Numbered from the stretch's first letter, positions 1 to 8,482 are shown. The stretch is DNA of 64,000 nt from Erythrobacter sp. YT30 (GCF_001542875.1 NZ_LMAF01000002.1:372001-436000), one strand, 5' to 3'. The notes: generated by a model not told the origin, from the letters alone. Numbers and translations: made by a program.

Positions 1-1
1 C

Positions 2-826
2 CTGGTGATTGATGATCATTCGAGCGATCAGAGCATGCAATTGGCGCAGGAATGGGCGCGCCGCGATCCGCGAGTAAGAGTATTTCAAACCGCACAGAAC
101 TCAGGTCCGGGCGGTGCACGCAATGTTGGGATCGAGCATATGCGCGGGCGCTGGTATGCAATGCTCGACTGCGACGATGCGTTTGAACCGGAACGATGTC
201 GGAGATTGGTTGACGCGGCGGAATCGTGGGGCGCCGATATGATAGCTGATGACTTACGCGTGTTTGGTGATGAAATTGAAACATGCCGGCACCTCGGCGA
301 TACCTTCCGTCCCCAATCAGACACTATTTCGCTTGAAGCATATTTTGCGGGGACAGTGATGTTCTCATCCGAGCCCAATCTTGGCTTCTTGAAACCCATA
401 ATTCGCCGCGACGCACTCAGCTCTGAACGATACCGCACCGATTTGCGTATTGGCGAAGATGATGAGCTTGTCATCCGTCTCCTGCTAGGCGGTGCGCACT
501 ATGCTTATTTTCCCAAACCGCTTTATCGATATCGCAAGCACGATGCGTCGATCTCACACCGATTGTCAGCGAAAAACAGCGCCCTGATGGTGCAGTCGGA
601 AAAGGATATTCGCGCAAAGGTTCAGGCGGCTGGCAAGGCTTCGAATGCGTATGATGCGCGTTATGCCTCCATCCTTGATGCTGCAGCGTTTTCGCGCAGC
701 ATTGATGCTTTGAAAGCGAAGAGATTCGCAGCGGCTCTTGGCGCTATCATCGAGCGGCCTTCAGCTTTGCGTCATTTTGCAATGCCTATCGCAGCGCGGT
801 GGAGGCGGCTGACGGGCAACGCCTGA
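2..826 (+). CDS. Family 2 glycosyltransferase, 5' end outside window
   Basis: This is the C-terminal part of a GT-A fold glycosyltransferase; the reading frame is open to the window edge, so the true start lies upstream. The first visible residues (L-V-I-D-D-H-S-S-D) match the strand and loop of GT2 enzymes that bind the nucleotide sugar, followed by S-G-P-G-G-A-R-N-V-G and the D-x-D-like metal site L-D-C-D-D at about residue 60. A later G-E-D-D-E-L is in the place of the acceptor-side catalytic acid. It probably adds a sugar to a lipid-linked or exopolysaccharide intermediate at the cytoplasmic face of the membrane. The next gene on the same strand is a polysaccharide-export lipoprotein, which supports an exopolysaccharide role. 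The sugar and acceptor cannot be told. Confidence 0.85.
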   Translation: MVIDDHSSDQSMQLAQEWARRDPRVRVFQTAQNSGPGGARNVGIEHMRGRWYAMLDCDDAFEPERCRRLVDAAESWGADMIADDLRVFGDEIETCRHLGDTFRPQSDTISLEAYFAGTVMFSSEPNLGFLKPIIRRDALSSERYRTDLRIGEDDELVIRLLLGGAHYAYFPKPLYRYRKHDASISHRLSAKNSALMVQSEKDIRAKVQAAGKASNAYDARYASILDAAAFSRSIDALKAKRFAAALGAIIERPSALRHFAMPIAARWRRLTGNA

Positions 827-893
827 CAGACGCACATATTGCGCGAGCGCACGCCGATGATTAAGGCCGCTCGCAACAATTGGAGTGAAGCAC

Positions 894-1466
894 ATGAACA
901 AACGCCATGCCGTGATATGCGCTGCGTCATTGGCCCTGACGGGAAGCCTGGCGGGTTGCGTTGGCGGCACGCCTCCGCTTGCTCTGGATCCGTACGCAAC
1001 CAATGAATATCGGTTGGAAGCGGCAGATCAGTTGCGGATCACCGTCTTCGGTGAACCCGCTCTATCGCGCAATTACGTCATCACGACGGCTGGAGATATC
1101 GCCTTCCCACTGCTCGGTGATGTTCCAGCATCGGGTAAAACCGCGAACGAGTTTTCAGCCTTTCTGACCAGCAAACTTGCCGATGGTTACCTCAATGATC
1201 CGAGGGTCAATGTCGAAGTGCTGAATTTCCGCCCGGTCTACGTCCTCGGCGAAGTCGGACGATCAGGCGAGTTCAAATATAAACCTGAACTCACCGCGCT
1301 TCAGGCTGTCGCGCTCGCAGGTGGATTCACCTATCGCGCCGATCGCCGACGCGTCTTCATCCGGCGCGCGGGCGATGACAAGGAATTCACTTACGAGCTT
1401 GACCAAGGCCGCGCGATTTACCTGCGCCCCGGCGATACGATCCGCGTGGGTGAGCGCTACTTCTAA
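894..1466 (+). CDS. Wza/BexD-type polysaccharide export lipoprotein
   Basis: An outer-membrane-directed lipoprotein of 190 residues. It has a short basic N terminus, a hydrophobic stretch and a lipobox (S-L-A-G-C, Cys at about residue 22). A polysaccharide export domain (Y-R-L-E-A-A-D-Q-L-R-I-T-V-F-G) follows, then a SLBB-type segment (V-Y-V-L-G-E-V-G-R-S-G). Wza-family proteins form the channel through which capsule or exopolysaccharide leaves the cell. At 190 residues it matches the short alphaproteobacterial form rather than the roughly 380-residue E. coli Wza. A GTG at 885 is also in frame, but the GGAG at 882-885 sits correctly only for the ATG at 894, so I chose that. Its stop lies 4 nt from the convergent stop of the nucleotidyltransferase. 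Confidence 0.88.
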   Translation: MNKRHAVICAASLALTGSLAGCVGGTPPLALDPYATNEYRLEAADQLRITVFGEPALSRNYVITTAGDIAFPLLGDVPASGKTANEFSAFLTSKLADGYLNDPRVNVEVLNFRPVYVLGEVGRSGEFKYKPELTALQAVALAGGFTYRADRRRVFIRRAGDDKEFTYELDQGRAIYLRPGDTIRVGERYF

Positions 1467-1470
1467 ACGT

Positions 1471-2529
1471 TCACGTCTTCCAGCGGCGGCTGGCGAACAG
1501 GTCGTGCTGAATATCTGCGAGTGTCACCCAGCCAAGTTCGCGCAGGAATGTGAACGGGCGGATGATACTGCCTTCGCTCCAGCGCCACAGCAGCTTTGAT
1601 CGGTACATGGGGACGGGTTCGGGCAAGAAATTGATGCGGGCCAAATCGATCAGGGCGCGCTCCCGCTTGGCTTTGGAAGCGTCTTCGCCAAACACTGCAT
1701 CGCCCGCCTTCTTCGCATGCTCCCATAGCCTGCTCATGCCTGATTGCGCAGCGTGTTCATCAAGGACGTCATCGGTCATTTCAGGATCGTTTGCGCGGGC
1801 AAACGCGATCTCATGCGCATAGCTCAGCCAAGGTTGGCGCGCTCTGATCGCTTTGCCGAAGCTGTTCGCCGTCAGCATCATCGCATCGCGCTTGTCCAGC
1901 ATGGGAAGCGAGAAATTACCAAGTTGGCGCGTTACCCGGCGCTCATGAAGCGGATCGAGATGTGTAAGCGCTGGTGTTCCGGGCTGGTGCAGCTTGTGGT
2001 GGAGATCGACCGTCGGCCCGGTCGTGTCGACCGGAAGATATGGCGATTCTCCGAGAAAATCGTGCCACCACACATCGCTCTCTGAGATAGGTGCATCATA
2101 GCCGATTTTTGTGAGGACTTTAGCAGCGCCCCGATAGTCTCGGCTGCGAACGAGCAAATCGATGTCATGCGTGAAACGTGCATCCCATTTGCCATAGACC
2201 TCAAAGGCGCGCGCCGTCCCTTTCACACAGATCACATCAATCCCATGCGTGTGGAAATTCCGGCATAATCTAACAGCGGCCGCGATATGCCCCATGGCCT
2301 TTGAAAAGCAATCAGAGCGCATCTGGGCCATGCTTTCCTCAGCTCTGGGTGGCAGCTGAATACCGAGCGACTCGACAGCATGCGACAGCAGCGGAAAGAC
2401 GTTGTTCTGACGTGCGGTGGCCTCCAAGGCCCGCCATTCCGCGTCCTCCAGACCCGAAAACGTCTGTGAAGCGTTGCAAATCCCCGTTGAAAGGAAAGAA
2501 ATCAGAGTCTCTTGTGCTTTCGCTGACAT
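1471..2529 (-). CDS. Family 5 nucleotidyltransferase of the lasso cluster
   Basis: A 352-residue protein of the NTP_transf_5 family. The nucleotidyltransferase core is visible as V-K-G at residues 102-104, Arg118, and H-D-I-D-L-L-V with the metal-binding pair Asp122 and Asp124. Homologues accompany lasso-peptide kinases in the Paenibacillus (paeninodin) and Bacillus pseudomycoides (pseudomycoidin) clusters. In pseudomycoidin, from memory of published work, the homologue was linked to sugar addition on the phosphorylated C terminus. Here it is divergent from the two precursor genes, with 218 nt between the starts. I infer that it acts on the phosphorylated C-terminal Ser; the chemistry in this organism is unknown. 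It could also transfer a nucleotide to another acceptor. Confidence 0.82.
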   Translation of the reverse strand: MSAKAQETLISFLSTGICNASQTFSGLEDAEWRALEATARQNNVFPLLSHAVESLGIQLPPRAEESMAQMRSDCFSKAMGHIAAAVRLCRNFHTHGIDVICVKGTARAFEVYGKWDARFTHDIDLLVRSRDYRGAAKVLTKIGYDAPISESDVWWHDFLGESPYLPVDTTGPTVDLHHKLHQPGTPALTHLDPLHERRVTRQLGNFSLPMLDKRDAMMLTANSFGKAIRARQPWLSYAHEIAFARANDPEMTDDVLDEHAAQSGMSRLWEHAKKAGDAVFGEDASKAKRERALIDLARINFLPEPVPMYRSKLLWRWSEGSIIRPFTFLRELGWVTLADIQHDLFASRRWKT

Positions 2530-2747
2530 TAAAATCGCTTTAGGTTAATAGTTGGGAAAAGGAAACGCTCGGCTGCGAGAAATTTGAGGCGTCATAACCT
2601 CTACGCTGCCAATTGTCCCATTTTGGGATTGCCTCGGGTTCTGGAAATATTGCGATTGCGAAATCGTAAAATTTTTGGAAATCGGGACGCTCACAGTGGG
2701 TTAACTAATTTTTGGATCGATTCGATCTTCTCGACACGGAGCGCTCT
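2530..2747. promoter_or_regulatory. Divergent promoter region of the lasso cluster
   Basis: The 218-nt gap between the nucleotidyltransferase and the first precursor gene must hold promoters for both directions. It is clearly more A/T-rich than its flanks, especially at 2640-2715. A 13-nt palindrome, GATCGA-T-TCGATC, lies at 2715-2727, about 20 nt before the precursor start, and could be an operator or chance. I could not find a convincing -35/-10 pair with 16-18 nt spacing. Confidence 0.4.
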
Positions 2748-2894
2748 ATGAAGAAAGCGTATGAAAAGCCGGCAATTGAAAAGCTGGGTTCGTTTGAAAC
2801 AATGACACAAGCAGCCAATCCCGGCGGCAGCGACGACATGGGATTTGCACGCACAGGCGGCGGCGACGGCCCGCCGGACATGACCTTTTCATAA
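2748..2894 (+). CDS. Lasso peptide precursor A1
   Basis: A 48-residue precursor. The leader (1-21) carries Tyr5, Pro8, Ile10 and Gly14, matching the Y-x-x-P-x-L-x-x-x-G motif that RRE proteins bind. Thr20 is at -2 from the predicted cleavage after Gln21. The predicted core (22-48, 27 residues) starts A-A-N-P-G-G-S-D-D. Asp at core position 9 (residue 30) is the likely macrolactam partner of Ala1, with Asp8 as the alternative. The tail is Gly/Pro-rich, has an Arg at core position 14 and ends D-M-T-F-S. A C-terminal Ser is the site phosphorylated by lasso kinases. An upstream in-frame start at 2712 exists, but CGGAG at 2737-2741 and the match to A2 favour 2748. Core boundaries are inferred from motifs. 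Confidence 0.9.
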   Translation: MKKAYEKPAIEKLGSFETMTQAANPGGSDDMGFARTGGGDGPPDMTFS

Positions 2895-2999
2895 CAATTC
2901 GGGCAGCGGCTGAAAAACTAAAGACAAGGCCGATTACTGCGCGGGAGACCGTGGGTTGCACACATAATCAAACACGAAATTCCGACACGGAGCTGACCA

Positions 3000-3137
3000 A
3001 TGAAAAAGACATACGAAAAGCCTGAGTTTAACAAGCTCGGTTCTTTTGAAGCCATGACAAAAGCTGCTGGCACGGGTGACAACCTTGACCAGGCTTTTCC
3101 AGATGGCACTCCATTCAGCGATCTGACCTTTTCGTAA
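3000..3137 (+). CDS. Lasso peptide precursor A2
   Basis: A second, 45-residue precursor lying 105 nt after A1. Its leader is nearly the same as that of A1: Tyr5, Pro8, Phe10, Gly14, then S-F-E-A-M-T with Thr20 at -2 and Lys21 at -1. The predicted core (22-45, 24 residues) begins A-A-G-T-G-D-N-L-D, so Asp9 again suits an Ala1-Asp9 nine-membered ring (Asp6 is too close). Phe12 and the last three residues T-F-S match A1 while the middle of the core differs. Both genes have the same ribosome-binding stretch GACACGGAGC before the start, so they look like a tandem duplication that diverged in the core. It should share one set of processing enzymes with A1. Confidence 0.9.
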   Translation: MKKTYEKPEFNKLGSFEAMTKAAGTGDNLDQAFPDGTPFSDLTFS

Positions 3138-3158
3138 GGCGATCAATCAGCTATTAAG

Positions 3159-3186
3159 AAAACGGCCGCATTTTGCGGCCGTTTTT
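3159..3186 (+). terminator. Intrinsic terminator between lasso precursors and enzymes
   Basis: A perfect 8-bp GC-rich stem (ACGGCCGC at 3162-3169, GCGGCCGT at 3175-3182) with a 5-nt loop is followed directly by a T run to 3186. It lies 22 nt after the A2 stop and 52 nt before the B1 start. This layout would give abundant precursor mRNA and a smaller amount of read-through into the enzyme operon, as is known for several lasso clusters. Confidence 0.88.
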
Positions 3187-3238
3187 GATGGTGGGCCCAA
3201 AATGTCCGCTGCTGATCTGAAGGTGTATTGACCACACT

Positions 3239-3523
3239 ATGACAATCGACGAAAAACAAGGATTCGTCCGATCCGACCATGTGGTGGTGTGCGAGATAAA
3301 GGATGGCGGGGCGCTGCTTGACCTTGAAACCAGCACCTATTTCCAGCTCAACGGCACCGCCAATTTTATCTGGGAGCAACTGGCCGACGGTCCGATGAGC
3401 GGATCGCAGATTGCCGGTAAACTGTCTCAGACATACGATGTTGACGATGAAACCGCCCTTGCCGACGTCCTTTTCATGCTAGACCAGTTTTCCACTGCAG
3501 GGCTCATCATCGCGCGAGGATAA
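3239..3523 (+). CDS. Lasso B1: PqqD-like leader-recognition protein
   Basis: A 94-residue stand-alone RiPP recognition element of the PqqD family. The fold signature is visible: a three-strand N-terminal segment ending in G-A-L-L-D-L-E-T-S-T-Y-F-Q-L-N, then N-F-I-W-E-Q-L and helices rich in Leu (residues 40-90). B1 proteins hold the precursor leader against the B2 protease by binding its Tyr/Pro motif, which is present in both precursors. The coding sequence ends exactly at the B2 start codon, and its last codons (GAGGATAA) supply the B2 ribosome-binding site, so the two are translationally coupled. Length and position are typical for clusters where B is split into B1 and B2. Confidence 0.93.
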   Translation: MTIDEKQGFVRSDHVVVCEIKDGGALLDLETSTYFQLNGTANFIWEQLADGPMSGSQIAGKLSQTYDVDDETALADVLFMLDQFSTAGLIIARG

Positions 3524-3949
3524 ATGAAGCTGCGGCGATACTGGATATTGGGCAGGCGCCACTTCTTCTTGCTGTGCCGGGCATTGTGCGTCGTCATCTA
3601 TTTTCGGATCGCTTTGTGCTTCGTCAAATACAAGCGCCTTTCTCGATCAATCAGCGTTGCGTCAGAAGGCGACATCCCGTCAGAGCCATCGGCTGGGGCG
3701 ATTGCCTGGGCGGTCAAGAACACATCCCGCATTGTTCCTTTTGCAACTTGCCTCACACAGGCGCTTGCATTGCAGCATATGCTTGGGAAGCGCGGCGAGG
3801 AAGCGGTCATCCGCATTGGCGTCAGGACTAATGGTGCGGGCCGGATCATGGCGCATGCCTGGGTCATTTTTCAGGGCGCAATCCTGATCGGGGGGCCGCA
3901 ATCGAATATTGATCGCTACACCGTGATGACTGATCTGAAACCCGGCTGA
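3524..3949 (+). CDS. Lasso B2: transglutaminase-like leader protease
   Basis: A 141-residue cysteine protease of the lasso B2 family that removes the leader after the -1 residue of the precursor. The catalytic Cys76 sits in the family motif F-A-T-C-L-T-Q-A-L-A, and His111 is in M-A-H-A-W-V. Asp130 near I-D-R-Y could complete the triad, but I am less sure of it. Residues 5-35 are hydrophobic with basic residues, a usual N-terminal helix of B2 proteins that may sit at the membrane. The stop overlaps the start of the cyclase gene (TGATG), so B1, B2 and C are made in step. It must handle Gln and Lys at -1 in the two precursors. Confidence 0.92.
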   Translation: MKLRRYWILGRRHFFLLCRALCVVIYFRIALCFVKYKRLSRSISVASEGDIPSEPSAGAIAWAVKNTSRIVPFATCLTQALALQHMLGKRGEEAVIRIGVRTNGAGRIMAHAWVIFQGAILIGGPQSNIDRYTVMTDLKPG

Positions 3950-5760
3950 TGCCCGGACACCAGATGACAGCATCGCTTGAATGGACATTCTCGGTAAACC
4001 GGAGGGAAGGCAAGGCGGTCTGCCATCACAGCAGTTCTCTTGCCGAAGCCACCGGCGCATTCAGCCACATTGATCCAAACACGGGACTTTGCGTTGCGGG
4101 GATGTGGCGCGCGGACAATGCGGAAGATCTGCGTGCGAAGTTGGACACGGGCGAGAGCTCAGAAACCGCGCCAATCATCAAGGCCGCATGGAATAAGTGG
4201 GGCTTGCAACTGGCCACACATCTTCGCGGACCATTCGCGATTGCGGTGTTCGATCCCAAGACTCACCAGACATACTTGGCGCGTGACGCTTTGGGAGTGG
4301 AGCCGCTCTTCCTAGCGCGCGAGGCATCCACGATTTCCGCGGCATCCTGTCCCCGCGCGGCGCGGCGGGGGGCACAGCTATCCTCGATCCCCGATCTTCA
4401 GATGGTCGCCGATTTCGTACGCGGAGAGATCACGAGCAATAGTGGCACGTTCCACCAAGGGCTGACGCGATTGCCGCCCGGCCACTGGATGGTGATATGC
4501 CCCGATGAAGAAAGATGCGAGCGCTACTGGTCTCTCGAGGCGATTGCCCCCACTGAACCTTCAAGTGATGCAGTAAGCCATTTCCGAGAACTTCTGGCGA
4601 AAGAAACCCGATTGAGCGGCGGATTGGATGACGAACTCGCCGTGCTTCTCAGTGGCGGTCTCGATTCCTCGGCTGTTGCCGCACTGGTCGCTAATATGCG
4701 CAAGCGGGCCCAAGACATCACTACACTCTCGCTCACCTACGAAGGCAACCCGGACTGGGTCGACCGCCCGCACATCGACGCAATGCGCCAAACGCTCGCA
4801 ATGGAACATCGCAGCCTGCCAAGCGGCGCACGCGATCCTTTTGCAGACATGGACGATCTGCTCACCGCATTGGATGGGCCATGCTTTGGTTACGGCGTTT
4901 CGGTCAGCACATCGCTGTTCGAATACGCAAAGGGCCATAACCTCAAAACCGTACTCCACGGACATGGAGGGGATGAGATTGTCTCCTATGGTATCGGCCG
5001 ATTGAACGAGCTGGCCGCTGCGGGTCAATGGCTCACCCTGTGGCGCGAGACAGCCGGGGCCTCTGCTCTTACCCTGCAGCCAAGGTGGAAAATGTTCGAA
5101 CGATATCTGGTGCACCGGTCGGAATGGCGCTGGCTGAAATCAAAGATCAAACGCGAGAAATCTGCCGTTCAAGAGGGTACTGACATACCGGCCGCCGGCA
5201 TGCCGCCTCCTTGCCCACCTGAAGACGACGACCCGCGCCCAATCCAGGCACGTCCCGAACATACTGAGCGAGATGTTCACATCGCAGCACTCTCCAATCC
5301 GCTTCAACCCCATGCACTCGAAACCATAATGCTCACCGGTCGCTTTCATGGTCTCAAGATCGGCATGCCGTTCATGTCGCGCGACTTGGCGGAATTCAGC
5401 GTGTCCCTCCCTTCCCACTGGAAATTGCGCAATGGCTTTACGCGCTATATCCTTCGCGAAGCAATCCGGCCGCTTGTCCCCGCATCAGTAGCGAACCGGC
5501 GTGACAAGAATGATTTTTCGCAGGATTTCGTCAACGGATTTTGCGCGAGCTCTTTTGCCCGTAAATGGGCTGATCCCGATAATCCGGTTCTGACCCAATA
5601 CGTTAGTCGGCAATGGCTCACGGAAAACTGGGCCAAAGTGGAGCGGGAAGGCGCAAACATTTCCATTGCTACCGCTCGCGGGCTATGGCGCGCGGCGGTT
5701 CTGGGACGCTGGCTGGCAATGGATAGGGATGCTGGTATTCTGGCCGAAACGCAGGGGTAA
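3949..5760 (+). CDS. Lasso C: macrolactam synthetase (AsnB-like)
   Basis: A 603-residue ATP-dependent cyclase that adenylates the side-chain carboxylate of the core Asp and joins it to the N-terminal amine of Ala1, closing the ring around the tail. Residues 1-200 form an amidotransferase-like domain lacking the N-terminal catalytic Cys of true asparagine synthetases. Residues 205-600 form the synthetase domain, with the PP-loop S-G-G-L-D-S at 235-240 and H-G-H-G-G-D-E at 337-343. A Pro/Glu/Asp-rich insert near 405-435 probably forms a loop. ATG 3949 overlaps the B2 stop; Met6 is an alternative start. Its place after B1-B2 and the missing Cys rule out a role in asparagine synthesis. Confidence 0.95.
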   Translation: MPGHQMTASLEWTFSVNRREGKAVCHHSSSLAEATGAFSHIDPNTGLCVAGMWRADNAEDLRAKLDTGESSETAPIIKAAWNKWGLQLATHLRGPFAIAVFDPKTHQTYLARDALGVEPLFLAREASTISAASCPRAARRGAQLSSIPDLQMVADFVRGEITSNSGTFHQGLTRLPPGHWMVICPDEERCERYWSLEAIAPTEPSSDAVSHFRELLAKETRLSGGLDDELAVLLSGGLDSSAVAALVANMRKRAQDITTLSLTYEGNPDWVDRPHIDAMRQTLAMEHRSLPSGARDPFADMDDLLTALDGPCFGYGVSVSTSLFEYAKGHNLKTVLHGHGGDEIVSYGIGRLNELAAAGQWLTLWRETAGASALTLQPRWKMFERYLVHRSEWRWLKSKIKREKSAVQEGTDIPAAGMPPPCPPEDDDPRPIQARPEHTERDVHIAALSNPLQPHALETIMLTGRFHGLKIGMPFMSRDLAEFSVSLPSHWKLRNGFTRYILREAIRPLVPASVANRRDKNDFSQDFVNGFCASSFARKWADPDNPVLTQYVSRQWLTENWAKVEREGANISIATARGLWRAAVLGRWLAMDRDAGILAETQG

Positions 5761-5771
5761 CTTCAGACCGT

Positions 5772-6701
5772 ATGACCGCATCAAGCGCCCATTATTACGA
5801 AGCCTTCGGGCTGCTGATCGAAAGCGATTTCCCACTGCACGAATTGCGCACCGGTAAAGCTACACGAGAACCAGATCTCAGCATTCGCAATAACCCGATT
5901 GGCCGCCCTATGCCTACGCGCACAGACGGCGTTGTGATGGATTACTCCGATCCCGATGGCGTGGTGATGGCTTGGCCGGATGTCGCGGGCTTTCGATTTG
6001 CCGACGAGCGGACGATCTGGGCGGAAAAGCCGGAGGCTACGACCGATCGCATGCTGGCCTTTCCACTGCTCGGCCCCGTCATGGCCTGGGCCTTGAACAG
6101 CCTCGGTCTGTTCGTGTTGCATGCGAGCGCTGTCCAGGTGAACGGTCGCACAATTGCCTTTCTGGGTGATAAGCTTGCGGGCAAGTCGACCACCGCTGCG
6201 GCATTCATCCGGGCAGGTCATGCGCTTGTGACCGATGATCTGCTGGCGATTTCGATGGAGAACAGGGAACGGCCGATGTGCCTTCCAGCTTTCCCGCAAG
6301 TCAAACTCGAAGACAAAGCCGCCGAGCAGGTCAGGATTGCAAGCGCAGATGCGCAGCCGCTGGTGATGGAGGGCTTCCCAAAGCGGCAGCATAAGCTTGA
6401 AAGCATGGCCACAGCACCGACCACCATAGATTGCCTTGTGCGATTGGAGCGCGGCAGCGATGCACCTTCGTTCGAACCCTTGCCAGTTCCCGGCGCGATC
6501 GAATGTCTCGCTCGCTATAGCTACATGCCGCGCTTTGCAGATGCGCCTTGGACAAAACAAGACGACCATCGGCATTTCAGCCAATGCGTTGGTCTCGTCG
6601 ATGCGGCGAAGGTGGGCCGCCTACAGGTGCCTGCCGATCTTTTGCGACTTGATGAAACAGTCGAATATGTATCCGAAATGCTGGACGGCTTGCCCGGATG
6701 A
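5772..6701 (+). CDS. Lasso kinase (HPr kinase-like)
   Basis: A 309-residue P-loop kinase related to the C-terminal domain of HPr kinase. Motifs seen are H-A-S-A at 117-120, Walker A G-D-K-L-A-G-K-S-T at 132-140, and L-V-T-D-D-L-L-A-I at 152-160 (Asp155/Asp156, metal and catalysis). A basic K-R-Q-H-K-L at 204-209 may contact phosphate. Members in lasso clusters (PadeK, ThcoK, PsmK) phosphorylate the C-terminal Ser of the precursor. Both precursors here end in Ser, which supports the same reaction. It starts 11 nt after the cyclase and overlaps the exporter by 4 nt. It is unlikely to regulate sugar transport: no HPr gene is near, and the operon context is specific. Confidence 0.9.
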   Translation: MTASSAHYYEAFGLLIESDFPLHELRTGKATREPDLSIRNNPIGRPMPTRTDGVVMDYSDPDGVVMAWPDVAGFRFADERTIWAEKPEATTDRMLAFPLLGPVMAWALNSLGLFVLHASAVQVNGRTIAFLGDKLAGKSTTAAAFIRAGHALVTDDLLAISMENRERPMCLPAFPQVKLEDKAAEQVRIASADAQPLVMEGFPKRQHKLESMATAPTTIDCLVRLERGSDAPSFEPLPVPGAIECLARYSYMPRFADAPWTKQDDHRHFSQCVGLVDAAKVGRLQVPADLLRLDETVEYVSEMLDGLPG

Positions 6702-8482
6702 TTGCTCGCTCGGTCCAGTTCCTGCGCTACATGATGCACCTCACCGAAGGTCGTCTGGCATTCGCAATTGGGCTCAATTTTCTCTCCAGCCTGACAGAAG
6801 GCATTTCGCTATTTCTGCTAATCCCGCTGGTGGCGCTGATAGATGCAAGCGATGCGGCGGGGTTTGAAGCGATCCCCGTGGTCGGCCCTATGCTAGCCGA
6901 GATCAATCCTACGTTGGAAATGCTGCTCGGCGGCTTTCTGGTGCTTATCATCGTGCAGGCCGTGCTGGTGCGCGTGAAGAGCATGTACCTTGCCAGCATC
7001 ATGCAGCGAGCGATTGACAATATGCGGGTGCGTTTCTTCGCGAGCGTTGGCGCGGCGCGTTGGGATGTAGTGCAGCAATCTCGCGTTTCGGACCTTCAGA
7101 ACGTGCTCGTGCAAGAAGCGGGCCGCGCCCATGTCGCAGCAACCAACCTGACGACCCTGCTGCAATCCTTCATATTGGCCGCGACATACTTCCTGCTGGC
7201 GACACTTGTTTCATGGCAGATGGCGCTATTTGCCGCTTTGGCAGGCGTCGTCATGCTGGCTGTGTTGTTTCCGCTAAGACGCAAGGCCACCCAATACGGG
7301 CAAGAGCTTAGTGAGCTTTATCGCGGCGAAAACCAGACACTGCTCGATTTTTTGACCGGTATTCGCGTCGCCAAAAGCTTTGTCGCTGAACCCCGCTACG
7401 CAGATGCATTTGGAACCCGGGTCATGAAGCTGCGCGAAGGGCTTCTTGGTGTGCAAGGCCTCAATGCGACGAGCTCAATGGCGTTTCAGATCCTCAGCGC
7501 TATCGCCGCTGTCATCTTCATTTGGGTGGCGGTTGTGTGGGTTGAGTTGGAGCTCGCCTCGCTCATTATTCTGATCCTTATTTTCCTGCGCCTTGCGCCG
7601 CGTTTCGGGACAATCCAGAACTCAATGCAGGCGCTTCTTGGCAATATGGCAGCCTACGAAAATATCCGCGCGCAGATCGACTATTTTGAAGGATCTGCTG
7701 AGCCGAAGGGCAGTGCAGGCGCCAAGGCACCAACCTTCGCAGATGCCATTCGCTTTGAAGGTGTCTCGCTCACTTACCCCAATTCGAGTGCCCCAGCAGT
7801 CAGCGAAATTGATCTCGAGATTGCGAAGGGAAGATTCACTGCGATCATTGGTCCATCAGGAAGCGGGAAAAGCACGATTGCCGATATGCTGATGGGCTTG
7901 CTCCGTCCGTCAGAAGGCAGGATCACTGTCGATGACACTCCCATCACAGAGGAAATCCGGCGCTTGTGGCGCGGCTCTGTCGCGTTCGTACCGCAAGAGG
8001 CTTTCCTCCTAAACGACACCATTCGTACCAACCTCGCCATCGCCCAACCCGATGCGAGCGATGAAGCGATGTGGGACGCCATTCGCCGCTCCAAAGCGGA
8101 AGAGTTTGTGCGCCAAACACCGAGCGGGCTCGATACAATCGTGGGCGAGCGCGGCACCAAATTATCGGGTGGAGAGCGCCAACGCATTGCCCTTGCAAGA
8201 GCGCTGCTCCGCAATCCTTCGCTGCTGATCCTTGATGAAGCAACGAGCGCGCTCGATTGGGAAAACCAGAAAGCCATCGCCGCTGATATCGAGGCGATGC
8301 GCGGTGATATAACCATCGTCACCATAGCCCACCGGCCATCCATGATCCGCTTTGCCGACGATGTCATCGCGATTGAAGCGGGTAAGGTGGTGGAGCGAGG
8401 TGCATTTGCCGATCTCGCCAAGCGCCCTGGTTCAAGACTGCGCGATATGCTCGAAGGTGAGAATTCGGGCGATACGGTATGA
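6698..8482 (+). CDS. Lasso D: ABC exporter with fused membrane and ATPase domains
   Basis: A 594-residue half-transporter that would work as a homodimer to export the mature lasso peptide and give self-protection. Residues 1-320 hold about six membrane helices of the exporter type. Residues 345-590 hold the ATPase: Walker A G-P-S-G-S-G-K-S-T near 384-392, Q-loop in F-V-P-Q-E-A-F, signature L-S-G-G-E-R-Q near 489, Walker B and D-loop L-L-I-L-D-E-A-T-S-A-L-D, and the switch His in I-A-H-R-P. There is no C39 peptidase domain, as expected since B2 removes the leader. It overlaps the kinase and the following glycosyltransferase by 4 nt on each side (ATGA), a strong sign of one functional unit. Confidence 0.93.
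   Translation: MIARSVQFLRYMMHLTEGRLAFAIGLNFLSSLTEGISLFLLIPLVALIDASDAAGFEAIPVVGPMLAEINPTLEMLLGGFLVLIIVQAVLVRVKSMYLASIMQRAIDNMRVRFFASVGAARWDVVQQSRVSDLQNVLVQEAGRAHVAATNLTTLLQSFILAATYFLLATLVSWQMALFAALAGVVMLAVLFPLRRKATQYGQELSELYRGENQTLLDFLTGIRVAKSFVAEPRYADAFGTRVMKLREGLLGVQGLNATSSMAFQILSAIAAVIFIWVAVVWVELELASLIILILIFLRLAPRFGTIQNSMQALLGNMAAYENIRAQIDYFEGSAEPKGSAGAKAPTFADAIRFEGVSLTYPNSSAPAVSEIDLEIAKGRFTAIIGPSGSGKSTIADMLMGLLRPSEGRITVDDTPITEEIRRLWRGSVAFVPQEAFLLNDTIRTNLAIAQPDASDEAMWDAIRRSKAEEFVRQTPSGLDTIVGERGTKLSGGERQRIALARALLRNPSLLILDEATSALDWENQKAIAADIEAMRGDITIVTIAHRPSMIRFADDVIAIEAGKVVERGAFADLAKRPGSRLRDMLEGENSGDTV

Noticed and set aside
3949..5760. Asparagine synthetase for amino-acid metabolism
   Set aside because: The N-terminal catalytic Cys is missing and the gene is coupled to B1, B2 and a lasso kinase, so it is the lasso cyclase.
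5772..6701. HPr kinase of the carbon or nitrogen PTS together with ptsP at 46765
   Set aside because: It is coupled to lasso genes, no HPr gene is near, and it has the lasso-kinase length; ptsP lies 40 kb away.
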